This document shows, piece by piece, positions 16,387 through 25,337 of a stretch of 64,000 bases of DNA. Origin of the DNA: JAAXHB01 sp965221635 (GTDB lineage Bacteria > Actinomycetota > Acidimicrobiia > Acidimicrobiales > Aldehydirespiratoraceae). A program made the position numbers and the translations under genes. The stretch is taken from contig OZ244902.1 of NCBI GenBank assembly GCA_965221635.1, positions 186,001-250,000 of the forward strand, in the 5' to 3' direction. The notes beneath the pieces are model-generated. The model saw only the letters and a list, made by a program, of their open reading frames with translations, did not search any database and was not told the DNA's origin. Within the stretch, counting starts at the first letter, position 1. Every line of letters starts with the position of its first letter.

Positions 16387-17222
16387 AGGCCCGCCATGAT
16401 GCCACCGCTGCGCCCGCCGCGGTCGAGAAAGCCTTCCACCAGTTGGTTGAACCTCGCTGGCGCCTCCGATGCTGCCAGGTGGCCCACACCTTTCATCACC
16501 ACCAGCTCCGCGTTGGGTATTCCGTTGGCGAGGGCTTGCGAGTAGGAGACCGGTGTTTCGGTGTCGAGTTCGCCGGCGATCACCAGCGTGGGCGCGGTTA
16601 TCTCCGCGAGCCGGGCGCGCACGTCATGGCTGGGAAGACAGTTCACCGCGGCGCGCAACCCGTCGGGGGGGATCCGCCCGAACGCCGCGACCCTCATGTC
16701 CATGGCTTCGCGGGTGATGTTGGGGCCCGCAATGCTCGCCAGAACCGGCCGGGCGATGTCGGCCGGTGTGGCCCCGGCGTCGAGGGCGTCGAGCCGGGAC
16801 GCCTTCCATGTTTCGGGGTCGGTGCCGTCGATCCCGAACGCCGGGCTGGTGTTGGTGAGCACGAGACGATCCACCCGCGGTGGGTGTGCCAACGCCGTGT
16901 GCAGGGCGTGCATCCCGCCGAACGATTCACCCACCAGGCACGCCCTGGTCACCCCAAGCGCGTCGAGCAAGCCCACAACCGCGTCGGCCAGGGATTCGAA
17001 GGTGACCTCGTTGATGGGTGCGGATGCTCCGTAGCCGGGCATGTCCCACGCCACGCATCTAAAACGACTCGACAGTGCGTCCAGTTGCGGCGTCCAGGCG
17101 GTTCGTGAACCACCCAAACCGTGCAGGAACACCACCGGGTAGCCCTCGCCCTGTTCGCGCCATGCGATCGGCCCGTCCACGTCTGTTGGGTGGTTTGCGG
17201 CGTCGCGCACAGCCCCGCTCAC
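16383..17222 (-). CDS. Alpha/beta hydrolase (enol-lactonase or meta-cleavage-product hydrolase type)
   Basis: This hydrolase of about 279 residues has the oxyanion motif HGLGGSRTAW, nucleophile elbow GESFGG (Ser100), an acid in AGELDTETP and the histidine in GVGHLAASEAP. It resembles 3-oxoadipate enol-lactone hydrolases and meta-cleavage C-C hydrolases. The start is uncertain: GTG 17222 and TTG 17225 are adjacent with no clear ribosome-binding site. It is coupled to the downstream acyl-CoA dehydrogenase-like gene and divergent from the PuuD-like gene. Confidence 0.85.
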   Translation of the reverse strand: MSGAVRDAANHPTDVDGPIAWREQGEGYPVVFLHGLGGSRTAWTPQLDALSSRFRCVAWDMPGYGASAPINEVTFESLADAVVGLLDALGVTRACLVGESFGGMHALHTALAHPPRVDRLVLTNTSPAFGIDGTDPETWKASRLDALDAGATPADIARPVLASIAGPNITREAMDMRVAAFGRIPPDGLRAAVNCLPSHDVRARLAEITAPTLVIAGELDTETPVSYSQALANGIPNAELVVMKGVGHLAASEAPARFNQLVEGFLDRGGRSGGIMAGL

Positions 17223-17380
17223 CAAGCAGGCTCAAGCTTCGGAAACAAGTCCCCAACCATCTCAGTCACCTGCATCCACCCGTTGCGGTGGGTCCACATC
17301 CGCTGCGTGTGCCGCCGGACTGCGATCAACATTGGTCGGGTCGTTTCGATCCGGGTTGGTCTGCAGGCGACGCACCGACA

Positions 17381-17486
17381 CAGGAACGTACACCGCGGCG
17401 ATGGCAGGCGCATTCAACCACCGGGCGGTGCGCCATCCTCTCCACGCCGTGAAGCAGGAACGTACACTGCCGCGATGGCAGGCGCA
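17381..17486 (+). repeat. Duplicated 32-bp start-site segment
   Basis: The segments 17381-17412 and 17455-17486 match at 30 of 32 positions, 74 bases apart. Each contains a -10-like hexamer, an ATG and the codons for Met-Ala-Gly-Ala. The second copy carries the real start of the PuuD-like gene. In the first copy the hexamer is TACACC instead of TACACT, and its reading frame does not join the gene. Confidence 0.85.
17463..17468 (+). promoter_or_regulatory. -10 element of apparently leaderless promoter
   Basis: TACACT ends six bases before ATG 17475, the spacing expected if transcription starts at the A of the start codon. No Shine-Dalgarno sequence is present. No convincing -35 is seen 17 bases upstream. 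Confidence 0.5.
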
Positions 17487-18191
17487 CCGCTTATCGGCAT
17501 TTCGGGTCGTTCCAAGACGGGCCGCGAGATCGCCATTCAGCCCGAGATTCTCGGCGACCTGCAGGTGGATCTTTACTTTCGCGACTACGCCCGTGGCGTG
17601 ATCGGCGCCGGTGGTCTGCCCGTCTTTCTGCCTTCGGACGCGGATCCGGCGAGCTTTGCCGAGCATCTCGACGGGCTGGTGCTGAGCGGCGGCGCCGACA
17701 TCGAACCTGCCCGCTACGGGCAGGTTCCCAACGCCGATTTGTTCACACCCGAACCCGACCGCGACGCGTTCGAGATTGCATTGCTCGACGGGGCCGAAGC
17801 CGCGGGACTGCCGGTGCTTGGCATCTGCCGGGGGGTGCAGGTGATGAACGTCCATGGTGGGGGCACGTTGCATCAGCATGTGGCCGCGCATGCCTGTTTC
17901 GATCAGCCAACCTGGTCACAAGCCCACAAGGTGCGCTTCAGTGCCGGTTCGCTCGCCGAGTCTCTGTACGGATCGGCCATCGAGGTGAACTCCTTGCACC
18001 ACCAGACCCTTGACGTGGTGGCCGACGGGTACGAGGTGACCGGGAAGTCCGATGACGGCGAAATCGAGGCGCTCGAGCACCTGGGGCTGCCATGGCTCGG
18101 CGTGCAATGGCATCCCGAAATGATGAGCGACCGCGATCGCGATCCGTCGTTCGCCTGGCTGATCCGAGCCGCAAAGTCCCGCTCGGCCTGA
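17475..18191 (+). CDS. Gamma-glutamyl-amine hydrolase, PuuD/peptidase C26 family
   Basis: This 238-residue class I amidotransferase-fold hydrolase matches PuuD: GGLPVFLPSDAD, DGLVLSGGADIEPARYG, nucleophile Cys118 in GICRGVQVMN, and His213/Glu215 in QWHPEM. PuuD cleaves gamma-glutamyl-GABA to glutamate and GABA after gamma-glutamylation of putrescine. With the glutamine-synthetase-like ligase at 13766 it completes the two ends of such a pathway. ATG 17475 appears leaderless, with its start region duplicated just upstream. Confidence 0.88.
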   Translation: MAGAPLIGISGRSKTGREIAIQPEILGDLQVDLYFRDYARGVIGAGGLPVFLPSDADPASFAEHLDGLVLSGGADIEPARYGQVPNADLFTPEPDRDAFEIALLDGAEAAGLPVLGICRGVQVMNVHGGGTLHQHVAAHACFDQPTWSQAHKVRFSAGSLAESLYGSAIEVNSLHHQTLDVVADGYEVTGKSDDGEIEALEHLGLPWLGVQWHPEMMSDRDRDPSFAWLIRAAKSRSA

Positions 18192-18296
18192 GCCGCCTCA
18201 GGCGTCCGAGTCACTGCGTCGGGATCCTCGACACGGCGCAGCCGCGTCGGCCGTGAGCCGCGCCCGGCCCGCCGTCGCGCTGAGGCTGCGGCGCGG

Positions 18297-18989
18297 TCAG
18301 GCCGCGTCAACCACCTTCCGGGCCACGTCGGGGTGGTCGGTGATGATGCCGTCCACGCCGATGGCCACCAACTCGGCCATGCGCGCCGCGTCGTTCACCG
18401 TCCACACGAACACATCCAGACCGGCTTCGTGAGCCCGTCGCACGAATGCGGGGTTGCTCATCGCGTCGAAGGCATGAACGGCGGCCATGCCATGGGCCTG
18501 GGCGCGCGCCACCGCCGCGCTGGGATCCACGATGCCGCACACCAACGCGATGGGGATCGTAGGTTCCACTTCCTTCACGGCTCCGATGGTGGCCACGTCG
18601 AACGACGACACCACCGAGCGTTCAAGGTCGGTGTAGGCCGTCATCAATCCCGCCACCGCGAAGGCCACCAGGTGCTGATCATCGAAATCCGGGTCGCCTG
18701 GCAGGTTCTTGATCTCCACCACCACACCCATCCCGGAACAAGCCTCCAACGCCTCGGCCAGGCTCGGCACGTACGAAGGCAACTCGGAAGACTGCAACGC
18801 GCCCACGCGGCGACCGTCTTTGAGGTGGGCGTCGTGATGCACCACAGCCACTCCGTCGGCGGATCGGCGCACGTCGAGTTCCACCCAGTCGGCGCCGAGT
18901 TCACGGGCCTTCACGAAGGCCTCCACGGTGTTCTCCGGCGCTGCCGCGCTGGCGCCTCGGTGGGCCACAACCAACGTCACAGTCCCCAT
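18297..18989 (-). CDS. Glycerophosphodiester phosphodiesterase family protein
   Basis: This 230-residue GDPD TIM barrel opens with the HRG of VAHRGASAAAPENT; WVELDVRRSADG supplies the E-x-D metal ligands and HHDAHL the second histidine. Family members hydrolyse glycerophosphodiesters to glycerol-3-phosphate and an alcohol. There is no signal peptide, so it is probably cytoplasmic. ATG 18989 begins at the barrel; an upstream ATG at 19016 is possible. It lies 41 bases downstream of the histidine kinase gene on the same strand. Confidence 0.9.
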   Translation of the reverse strand: MGTVTLVVAHRGASAAAPENTVEAFVKARELGADWVELDVRRSADGVAVVHHDAHLKDGRRVGALQSSELPSYVPSLAEALEACSGMGVVVEIKNLPGDPDFDDQHLVAFAVAGLMTAYTDLERSVVSSFDVATIGAVKEVEPTIPIALVCGIVDPSAAVARAQAHGMAAVHAFDAMSNPAFVRRAHEAGLDVFVWTVNDAARMAELVAIGVDGIITDHPDVARKVVDAA

Positions 18990-19030
18990 GGTTCCACACC
19001 AGCGGTGAAACGGCAACAGCCGCCGGGCGA

Positions 19031-20749
19031 TCAGCCCACGGGAGTGGGATCGGCGTGACGGGGAACGGTCACCTCCACCACCGCGCCACGCGGAGCGGTG
19101 TCGCTGTTGGAACGGATCGACAACCGGCCCCGCAGGTGGTTCACCACGAACGTGCGCACGATGGTGAGGCCAAGTCCGGCGTCGCGGTCAAGCGAGAAGC
19201 CCTCGGGCACGCCGGGGCCCCGGTCGGCGACGGCCATGGTGAGCGTGTCGCCGGTGAGCTTGAACGTCACCGACACCACATCGTTGCCCGGCGGCTCTGT
19301 GGACTTCTTCGCCTTGTCGGACTGTTTCGCCTCGGCGGCGGGTTTGGCGTGGTCGTGGGCGTTTTGCACCAACTCGGCGAGCACCACCGCGAGCGGCATG
19401 GCCATCTCGCCGTCGATCTCCCCGGCGGCGCCGGTCACCTCGATTCGCAGGGGCTGCTCCGCGGTGTGCAGGCCCTCTTCCACCATGCGGGTGAGCGGGC
19501 CCACCATGGCGTCGAAGTCCACGGTGTCGCCGGTTTCCTGAGCGAGGTGTTCGTGCACCATTGCTATGGACGACACCCTGCGCACCGACGCGTCAACAGC
19601 CGCCCGGGCCTGGACGTTGCGCAGTCGGCGGGCCTGCAGGCGCAGCAGTGCGCTCACCGTTTGAAGGTTGTTCTTCACGCGGTGATGGATCTCGCGAATC
19701 GTTGCGTCCTTGGAAACCAACAATCGGTCACGGTGACGCAACTCGGACACGTCACGCAGCAACGCCATCGCGCCGGTTATTCGATTGTCGGCCACCAGCG
19801 GGTAGGCCCTGATCACCACCGTGAGGTGTGCGCCTGCGGTGAACTCGTCCACCGTGGAGCGTCGCCGCCAGAACGAACGCCGGATCACGGTGTCGTCAAG
19901 ACCGAAATCGCCGAGGCGACTGCCGGGAAGGGTGTCGATCACGCCCAGCCGGTGCAGCGCGCTGGTGGCGTTCGGGGAGGCGTAGGTGATTCGGGCCTCG
20001 TAGTCGAGGATCATCACGCCGTCGCCCACCCGAGGCTCGCGAAACTCTCCGAGCTGTTCCACACGGTCATAGGGAAACGACCCGTCGATGATCATCTGCA
20101 CGAACCGGTCATACAGGTCGCGGTAGACGGGTTCGAGAGGGTTGATGCGACGAATAAGCGTCGGCGACGACTCGCGGGCCAGCACCCCCACGATTTGGTC
20201 GGTGCAGCGAACCGGGGCGTAATCGAGCACCCTGCGCTGATCCGGCGACGCCGGGCCGGCGTATTCCTCCACCATGTCGTCGTCGCCGATGGGGCTGCGG
20301 ACGCCGGCGCCCACAATCAGAGCCTGACCTGAACGCCCCTCCATGCCTGCGGACAGCCACTCGTGGGACGCAGCCCAGCGCAGCTCGCCCACCGGATCCG
20401 CGGGGTACACCGTGGGGCCGGTGGTGGCTCTGGCGTGGGCCAGCACCACGTACCCGGGCACAGCGGCGGGCGCCACCGCGCCGGCGTGGGAGTCGGCCTC
20501 ATGGCCGGCTGCACCCCCGGCAGACGCCGTGTGTGCGACGGTGACGGTTGGCGTGGCGCTGCCCGTCACCGGGTTGCCGATGCCGTGAGCGCCGGTGGTG
20601 TCGTTGCTGCGACACGGAACCAGCAGCAACAAATCCGAATAGGAAAGGTCTGCTACCGGCGCCCAGCCGGCCACAAGGCGCCGCAGGTGATCCACGGCGC
20701 GCTCATCGAGGTTGGTGCGCTGTCTTGCAAGTCCCGCAAGGTCGGCCAT
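19031..20749 (-). CDS. pdtaS: PdtaS-type sensor histidine kinase
   Basis: This 572-residue cytosolic kinase has the layout of mycobacterial PdtaS: an N-terminal GAF-like H_kinase_N domain (opening MADLAGLARQRTNLDERAVD), a PAS domain around 225-330, a HisKA_2 dimerisation helix with REIHHRVKNNLQTVSALL (phospho-acceptor near His355) and an HATPase domain with AELVQNAHDHA and ADRGPGVPEGF. The partner PdtaR, an ANTAR RNA-binding antiterminator, is not in the window. Relative to PdtaS there are alanine/glycine-rich and lysine-rich insertions near 75-95 and 475. Neighbours DUF3107 and Mrp are typical actinobacterial housekeeping genes. Confidence 0.9.
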   Translation of the reverse strand: MADLAGLARQRTNLDERAVDHLRRLVAGWAPVADLSYSDLLLLVPCRSNDTTGAHGIGNPVTGSATPTVTVAHTASAGGAAGHEADSHAGAVAPAAVPGYVVLAHARATTGPTVYPADPVGELRWAASHEWLSAGMEGRSGQALIVGAGVRSPIGDDDMVEEYAGPASPDQRRVLDYAPVRCTDQIVGVLARESSPTLIRRINPLEPVYRDLYDRFVQMIIDGSFPYDRVEQLGEFREPRVGDGVMILDYEARITYASPNATSALHRLGVIDTLPGSRLGDFGLDDTVIRRSFWRRRSTVDEFTAGAHLTVVIRAYPLVADNRITGAMALLRDVSELRHRDRLLVSKDATIREIHHRVKNNLQTVSALLRLQARRLRNVQARAAVDASVRRVSSIAMVHEHLAQETGDTVDFDAMVGPLTRMVEEGLHTAEQPLRIEVTGAAGEIDGEMAMPLAVVLAELVQNAHDHAKPAAEAKQSDKAKKSTEPPGNDVVSVTFKLTGDTLTMAVADRGPGVPEGFSLDRDAGLGLTIVRTFVVNHLRGRLSIRSNSDTAPRGAVVEVTVPRHADPTPVG

Positions 20750-20801
20750 GGTGCTTGCCGAAGCGGGCCACGACCTCCGTGTGAGGCGGGGCGGTGGCCG
20801 C

Positions 20802-21029
20802 TCAGCCGAAGCCGATGGGATGCGAACCCGACGGCCCGATCTCGGCGTAGGTGATCCTGCCCGACGCCACGGCGAATTCGCGGCCCTGGTTGTCGGTGAT
20901 CCACAGCACCGATTCCTTGCCGGCCATCACCTTGTCGATTTGGGCTTTGAGCGAATCACGGTCGGCGTCCTCGGCGAGCGAGACGGTTAGGGCCTGGGCG
21001 GATTCGGCTATGCCGATACGGACTTCCAC
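20802..21029 (-). CDS. DUF3107 domain protein
   Basis: This is a complete 75-residue protein beginning MEVRIGIAESAQALTVSL and containing ESVLWITDNQGREFAVAS, the DUF3107 signature conserved across Actinobacteria (TB9.4-like in mycobacteria). Function is unknown. The size is normal for the family. It is 52 bases upstream of pdtaS and 70 bases downstream of the mrp gene, all on the minus strand. Confidence 0.9.
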   Translation of the reverse strand: MEVRIGIAESAQALTVSLAEDADRDSLKAQIDKVMAGKESVLWITDNQGREFAVASGRITYAEIGPSGSHPIGFG

Positions 21030-21099
21030 TTGTACTCCTGGGGTTCGGGCTTGGTCACCCTTGCGGGCTCAGATCTGATTTCGGTTGGCTCCATGGCGC

Positions 21100-22239
<1,140 letters not shown>

Positions 22240-22314
22240 CGGCTCAGAGTATCGGCGCTCCCGCCGTCGCCCGCCTAAGCCCATGGTGACCTCAACTCAG
22301 CCATAATCTCCAGA

Positions 22315-22344
22315 TGATACCGGTGCGCAACCCAGTGTTACACT
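22315..22344 (+). promoter_or_regulatory. Candidate promoter for AAA ATPase gene
   Basis: TGATAC (22315-22320) and TACACT (22339-22344) are separated by 18 bases. Transcription would begin about 30 bases before ATG 22382. TACACT is the same hexamer seen upstream of 17475 and 61616. Confidence 0.4.
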
Positions 22345-22381
22345 GCTTCCCCCCAGGCACACCAACACACATCGGAACACC

Positions 22382-23761
22382 ATGCTGCTCGCACTGAGGA
22401 TCAAGAACTTCCAGAGCATACGTGATGCACACGTGAGGTTCGGTCCGCTCACATGCCTTGTGGGACACAACGGCGTGGGAAAGAGCAACTTGTTCAACGC
22501 CATCCGGTTCATCAGCGCTCTGGCCAACACGCCAATAGACGAAGCCGCCCAACAAGTCAAGGCTGCTTCAGGCCTGGGCCAGTCGCCCACAGATCTCATC
22601 CACAACCACAACAAGGATCACAAGATCGAACTACACGCCGACATGATCGTCCCGAAGAGCGTTGTCGACGATTTTGGTGAGCCTGCCACACCCACTACCA
22701 CGCTTCTGACCTACGAGGTTCACCTCCAGTTCTCTGAAGAATACAATCGACTAATGGTCGTGTACGAAAGTCTTGTGCATGCCAAGTGGGGTGATTACAA
22801 GTCCTTCGTGGGGTTCAAAACCAGTAACGAGTTTCGTGAATCGATCAAGTCGGGGACACGCAGAAGTGGTGCCTTCATCGACACTCACCACGGCAAGATA
22901 ACCCTTCATGGAGATGCCGGAAGCAAGAGCCGCTCGGCGCCGGTGGGGCGCTCGCCACTTACGGTGGTAGGCGGAACCCGCACGGGTGACTATCCGACAG
23001 TGCTCGCCGCCAAGCGGGAAATGTCCTCCTGGAGGGTCCTGCACTTGGAACCCTCAGCCATGCGCTCACCCGATTTCCGGCACACCACGCCAATGACAAT
23101 ATCGGGAACCGGGGCTCGCATTCCGTCAACGCTGGATCGCCTGATGCGCATGGACGCTTCCATTCGCAGTGAGTTGATTTTGGAACTCAACAGGCTTCAT
23201 CCTGAGGTGGAAGATGTAGAAGTGCGTCACGACAAGGCGCGCGATCAGCTTGAGTTGCGGGCCCGTGTGTCCGGCACCTCGGATTGGCTCTACGCACCAT
23301 CACTATCGGATGGCACGCTCCGCTTCATTGCACTGGTGACGTTGCTGCTTGACGTTGATGACCGTGCCGTGTTGTGCATCGAGGAACCCGAGAATGGCAT
23401 GCATCCTTCGCGGATACCTATATTGGTTGAGCTTCTGAGAGACTATGCAGTCTCGCAGGACGAAGTCGTGGACGAGCACAACCCGTTGCGTCAGGTGGTT
23501 GTCTCCACCCACTCCCCCGAAATCGTGCGACAGATGACCACGGATGAGATTCTCTTCGTGCAGTTGTCAAGCGGCCCGGCCGCTCAGCGCTCCACAGTGT
23601 TCAGGCCAGTGTCCGGTTCGTGGTACACACAACTGCGAGACGCTGCGTCGTACCCCATGCCAATTGGATCCCAGGCAATCGCCAACTACATTGGTGGTTC
23701 GCCGATAAACACGGACTTCGAGCAGCAAAGTCTCGAGTTTGAGTTCGGAACTGCTCAATAG
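22382..23761 (+). CDS. OLD-like/AAA_21 ATPase
   Basis: This 459-residue ABC-type ATPase begins at its P-loop region: MLLALRIKNFQSIRDA, then Walker A GHNGVGKS (28-35). A long insertion domain follows, then SLSDGTLRFIALVTLLL (signature-like), Walker B LCIEEPENGMHPSR (Glu334-Glu335) and the switch histidine in VSTHSPEIVRQM. Such stand-alone ATPases are frequent in anti-phage loci, usually beside a nuclease or DUF4276 partner, but none follows here. Codon use is less GC-biased than neighbours, consistent with acquisition. The C-terminus ends with no Toprim domain. Confidence 0.85.
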   Translation: MLLALRIKNFQSIRDAHVRFGPLTCLVGHNGVGKSNLFNAIRFISALANTPIDEAAQQVKAASGLGQSPTDLIHNHNKDHKIELHADMIVPKSVVDDFGEPATPTTTLLTYEVHLQFSEEYNRLMVVYESLVHAKWGDYKSFVGFKTSNEFRESIKSGTRRSGAFIDTHHGKITLHGDAGSKSRSAPVGRSPLTVVGGTRTGDYPTVLAAKREMSSWRVLHLEPSAMRSPDFRHTTPMTISGTGARIPSTLDRLMRMDASIRSELILELNRLHPEVEDVEVRHDKARDQLELRARVSGTSDWLYAPSLSDGTLRFIALVTLLLDVDDRAVLCIEEPENGMHPSRIPILVELLRDYAVSQDEVVDEHNPLRQVVVSTHSPEIVRQMTTDEILFVQLSSGPAAQRSTVFRPVSGSWYTQLRDAASYPMPIGSQAIANYIGGSPINTDFEQQSLEFEFGTAQ

Positions 23762-23860
23762 GCGCTGCCAGGCGTACCGGTAGCGCGTCTCATGGTATGG
23801 CCGGCGCTTCCGTGATCTTGCATCGATTTCAGTGACCGGCGCCGCCTTGCGTTGAAAGGA

Positions 23861-25285
23861 CTAGGGGGTGAGGATTTTGGCTTGCTGGTCGAAGGCTGCT
23901 GCTGCGAACCAGAACGTGTCGAGGTGCTCGATCGGGGTGAGGTTGGGGTGGTTGCCGGTTTGGGTTTGTTGGCTGCCGAGAATGTCGAACGTTGCGCCGG
24001 TGTTCCTGTCGATGAAGCCGCCCTCGGAATGTGGTTCGAGGTTGAGGTCGACGGGGCGTTGGAAGACTCCGGTGGCGCCCACGTCGCGGCCTTCGGCGAG
24101 GACGCTTGAATCCAGGGCGCTTGCGGTGCCCGGCTCGAACAACGCCACCAGGTCTTGGCCTGCGACGCTGAAGGCCACCACACGGTCGGTGGCCAACACC
24201 TCGTAGGGAATCACCGTGTACTCCCCGCCGGACCGCACCGCCACCACCCTGGCCATCGGGTGCAACCGGTCGTCGAACTCGCCGTCGAACAGGAACGGAA
24301 CACCGTCGGGATTGTCGTACCCCACGTACGGGTTGATGCCGTACTGGCGGGAGTGTCCGGTGTCGCGTGACAACACCAACCCTTGCGGGTGGGCCTCCGC
24401 GAAAGCTCCGAAGCGCACCGTTTGCATAGGGAAGAAATCGAGCTGAGCGCCGGTGAGATGACCGGCCACGGCTTCGCCGGTGAAATGCGACCACAAGCTT
24501 TCGGTTTGGCGGTCGTACATCACCAACGAGGAGTTGAGCAGTTCGCCCGAGGTGCCGAAGTCCAGCACCCGCTCGCCCACCCGCCGGTCGTAGGCAACCG
24601 CCGAGTTGCACAGCGGGCAGTACGACACCGTCACCGGAAGCCCGCCGACGGTGCCGTTCACCAACTCGTGCCAAGTCATCACCGCCAACGGGTACGCCCG
24701 AGCGTCGCCGTTGATGTTCAACACCAGCACAGGTTCGCGCTCCGCCACCCAGTCCACCTCGGCAACCGGTTCGAACTCCGGATCGCTCAACGCCGGTATC
24801 GCATCGGGCGGCACACCACCCGAGCGAATCTCGCCCAGGTCGATGAGCGGATCGGGGTGCTCCGGGTTGGACCGGTCGCGCAAGGCGCTGGGCACATCCT
24901 CACGCGGCGTTGACTCCACCGGCGTCGCATCCACAAAGTCGGCGGCGTCTCGTGCGGTGGCAGCTCCCGATTCGCGGCCGTCCTCAGCGGTGCCGTCACC
25001 ACCGGACTCGGATTGTGAAGCCTCATCGCTCGCCCCGGTGGACCCACCCCCATCACTCCCTGAAGCGAGACCGTTCTCCGCACCATCGGTTTCTCCGGCA
25101 CCCGAACTGGCGCGACCGGACTCCGCCGACTGGGCATCCTGCCCATCCGAGCCGGCCGGGTCGCTCAGATGGGCTGTCTCGGTTTCCGCGCCCGCGCACC
25201 CGACCAAGAACACCAGCGCCGCCACACCCAAGAGTCGCCAGACGCACAGCGACCTGCCGAACAGAGACCTGCCGAGATTCTCCAC
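23861..25285 (-). CDS. DUF3179 domain lipoprotein
   Basis: A signal peptide with lipobox LVFLVGC (Cys30 from this start) is followed by about 110 residues of Ser/Gly/Asp/Glu-rich linker and then a DUF3179 domain: VLVLNINGDARAYPLAVMTW, VSYCPLCNSAVAYDR with two cysteines, and GINPYVGYDN. The family is extracellular and of unknown function. GTG 25285 has GGATGAG just upstream; ATG 25315 would lengthen the n-region. It lies 52 bases behind the methyltransferase on the same strand and may be co-transcribed, though a functional link is doubtful. Confidence 0.85.
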   Translation of the reverse strand: MENLGRSLFGRSLCVWRLLGVAALVFLVGCAGAETETAHLSDPAGSDGQDAQSAESGRASSGAGETDGAENGLASGSDGGGSTGASDEASQSESGGDGTAEDGRESGAATARDAADFVDATPVESTPREDVPSALRDRSNPEHPDPLIDLGEIRSGGVPPDAIPALSDPEFEPVAEVDWVAEREPVLVLNINGDARAYPLAVMTWHELVNGTVGGLPVTVSYCPLCNSAVAYDRRVGERVLDFGTSGELLNSSLVMYDRQTESLWSHFTGEAVAGHLTGAQLDFFPMQTVRFGAFAEAHPQGLVLSRDTGHSRQYGINPYVGYDNPDGVPFLFDGEFDDRLHPMARVVAVRSGGEYTVIPYEVLATDRVVAFSVAGQDLVALFEPGTASALDSSVLAEGRDVGATGVFQRPVDLNLEPHSEGGFIDRNTGATFDILGSQQTQTGNHPNLTPIEHLDTFWFAAAAFDQQAKILTP

Positions 25286-25337
25286 GCGCTCATCCTGTCC
25301 CAAAATCAACCCCATCCCGCACCGGGAGCACGAACCG

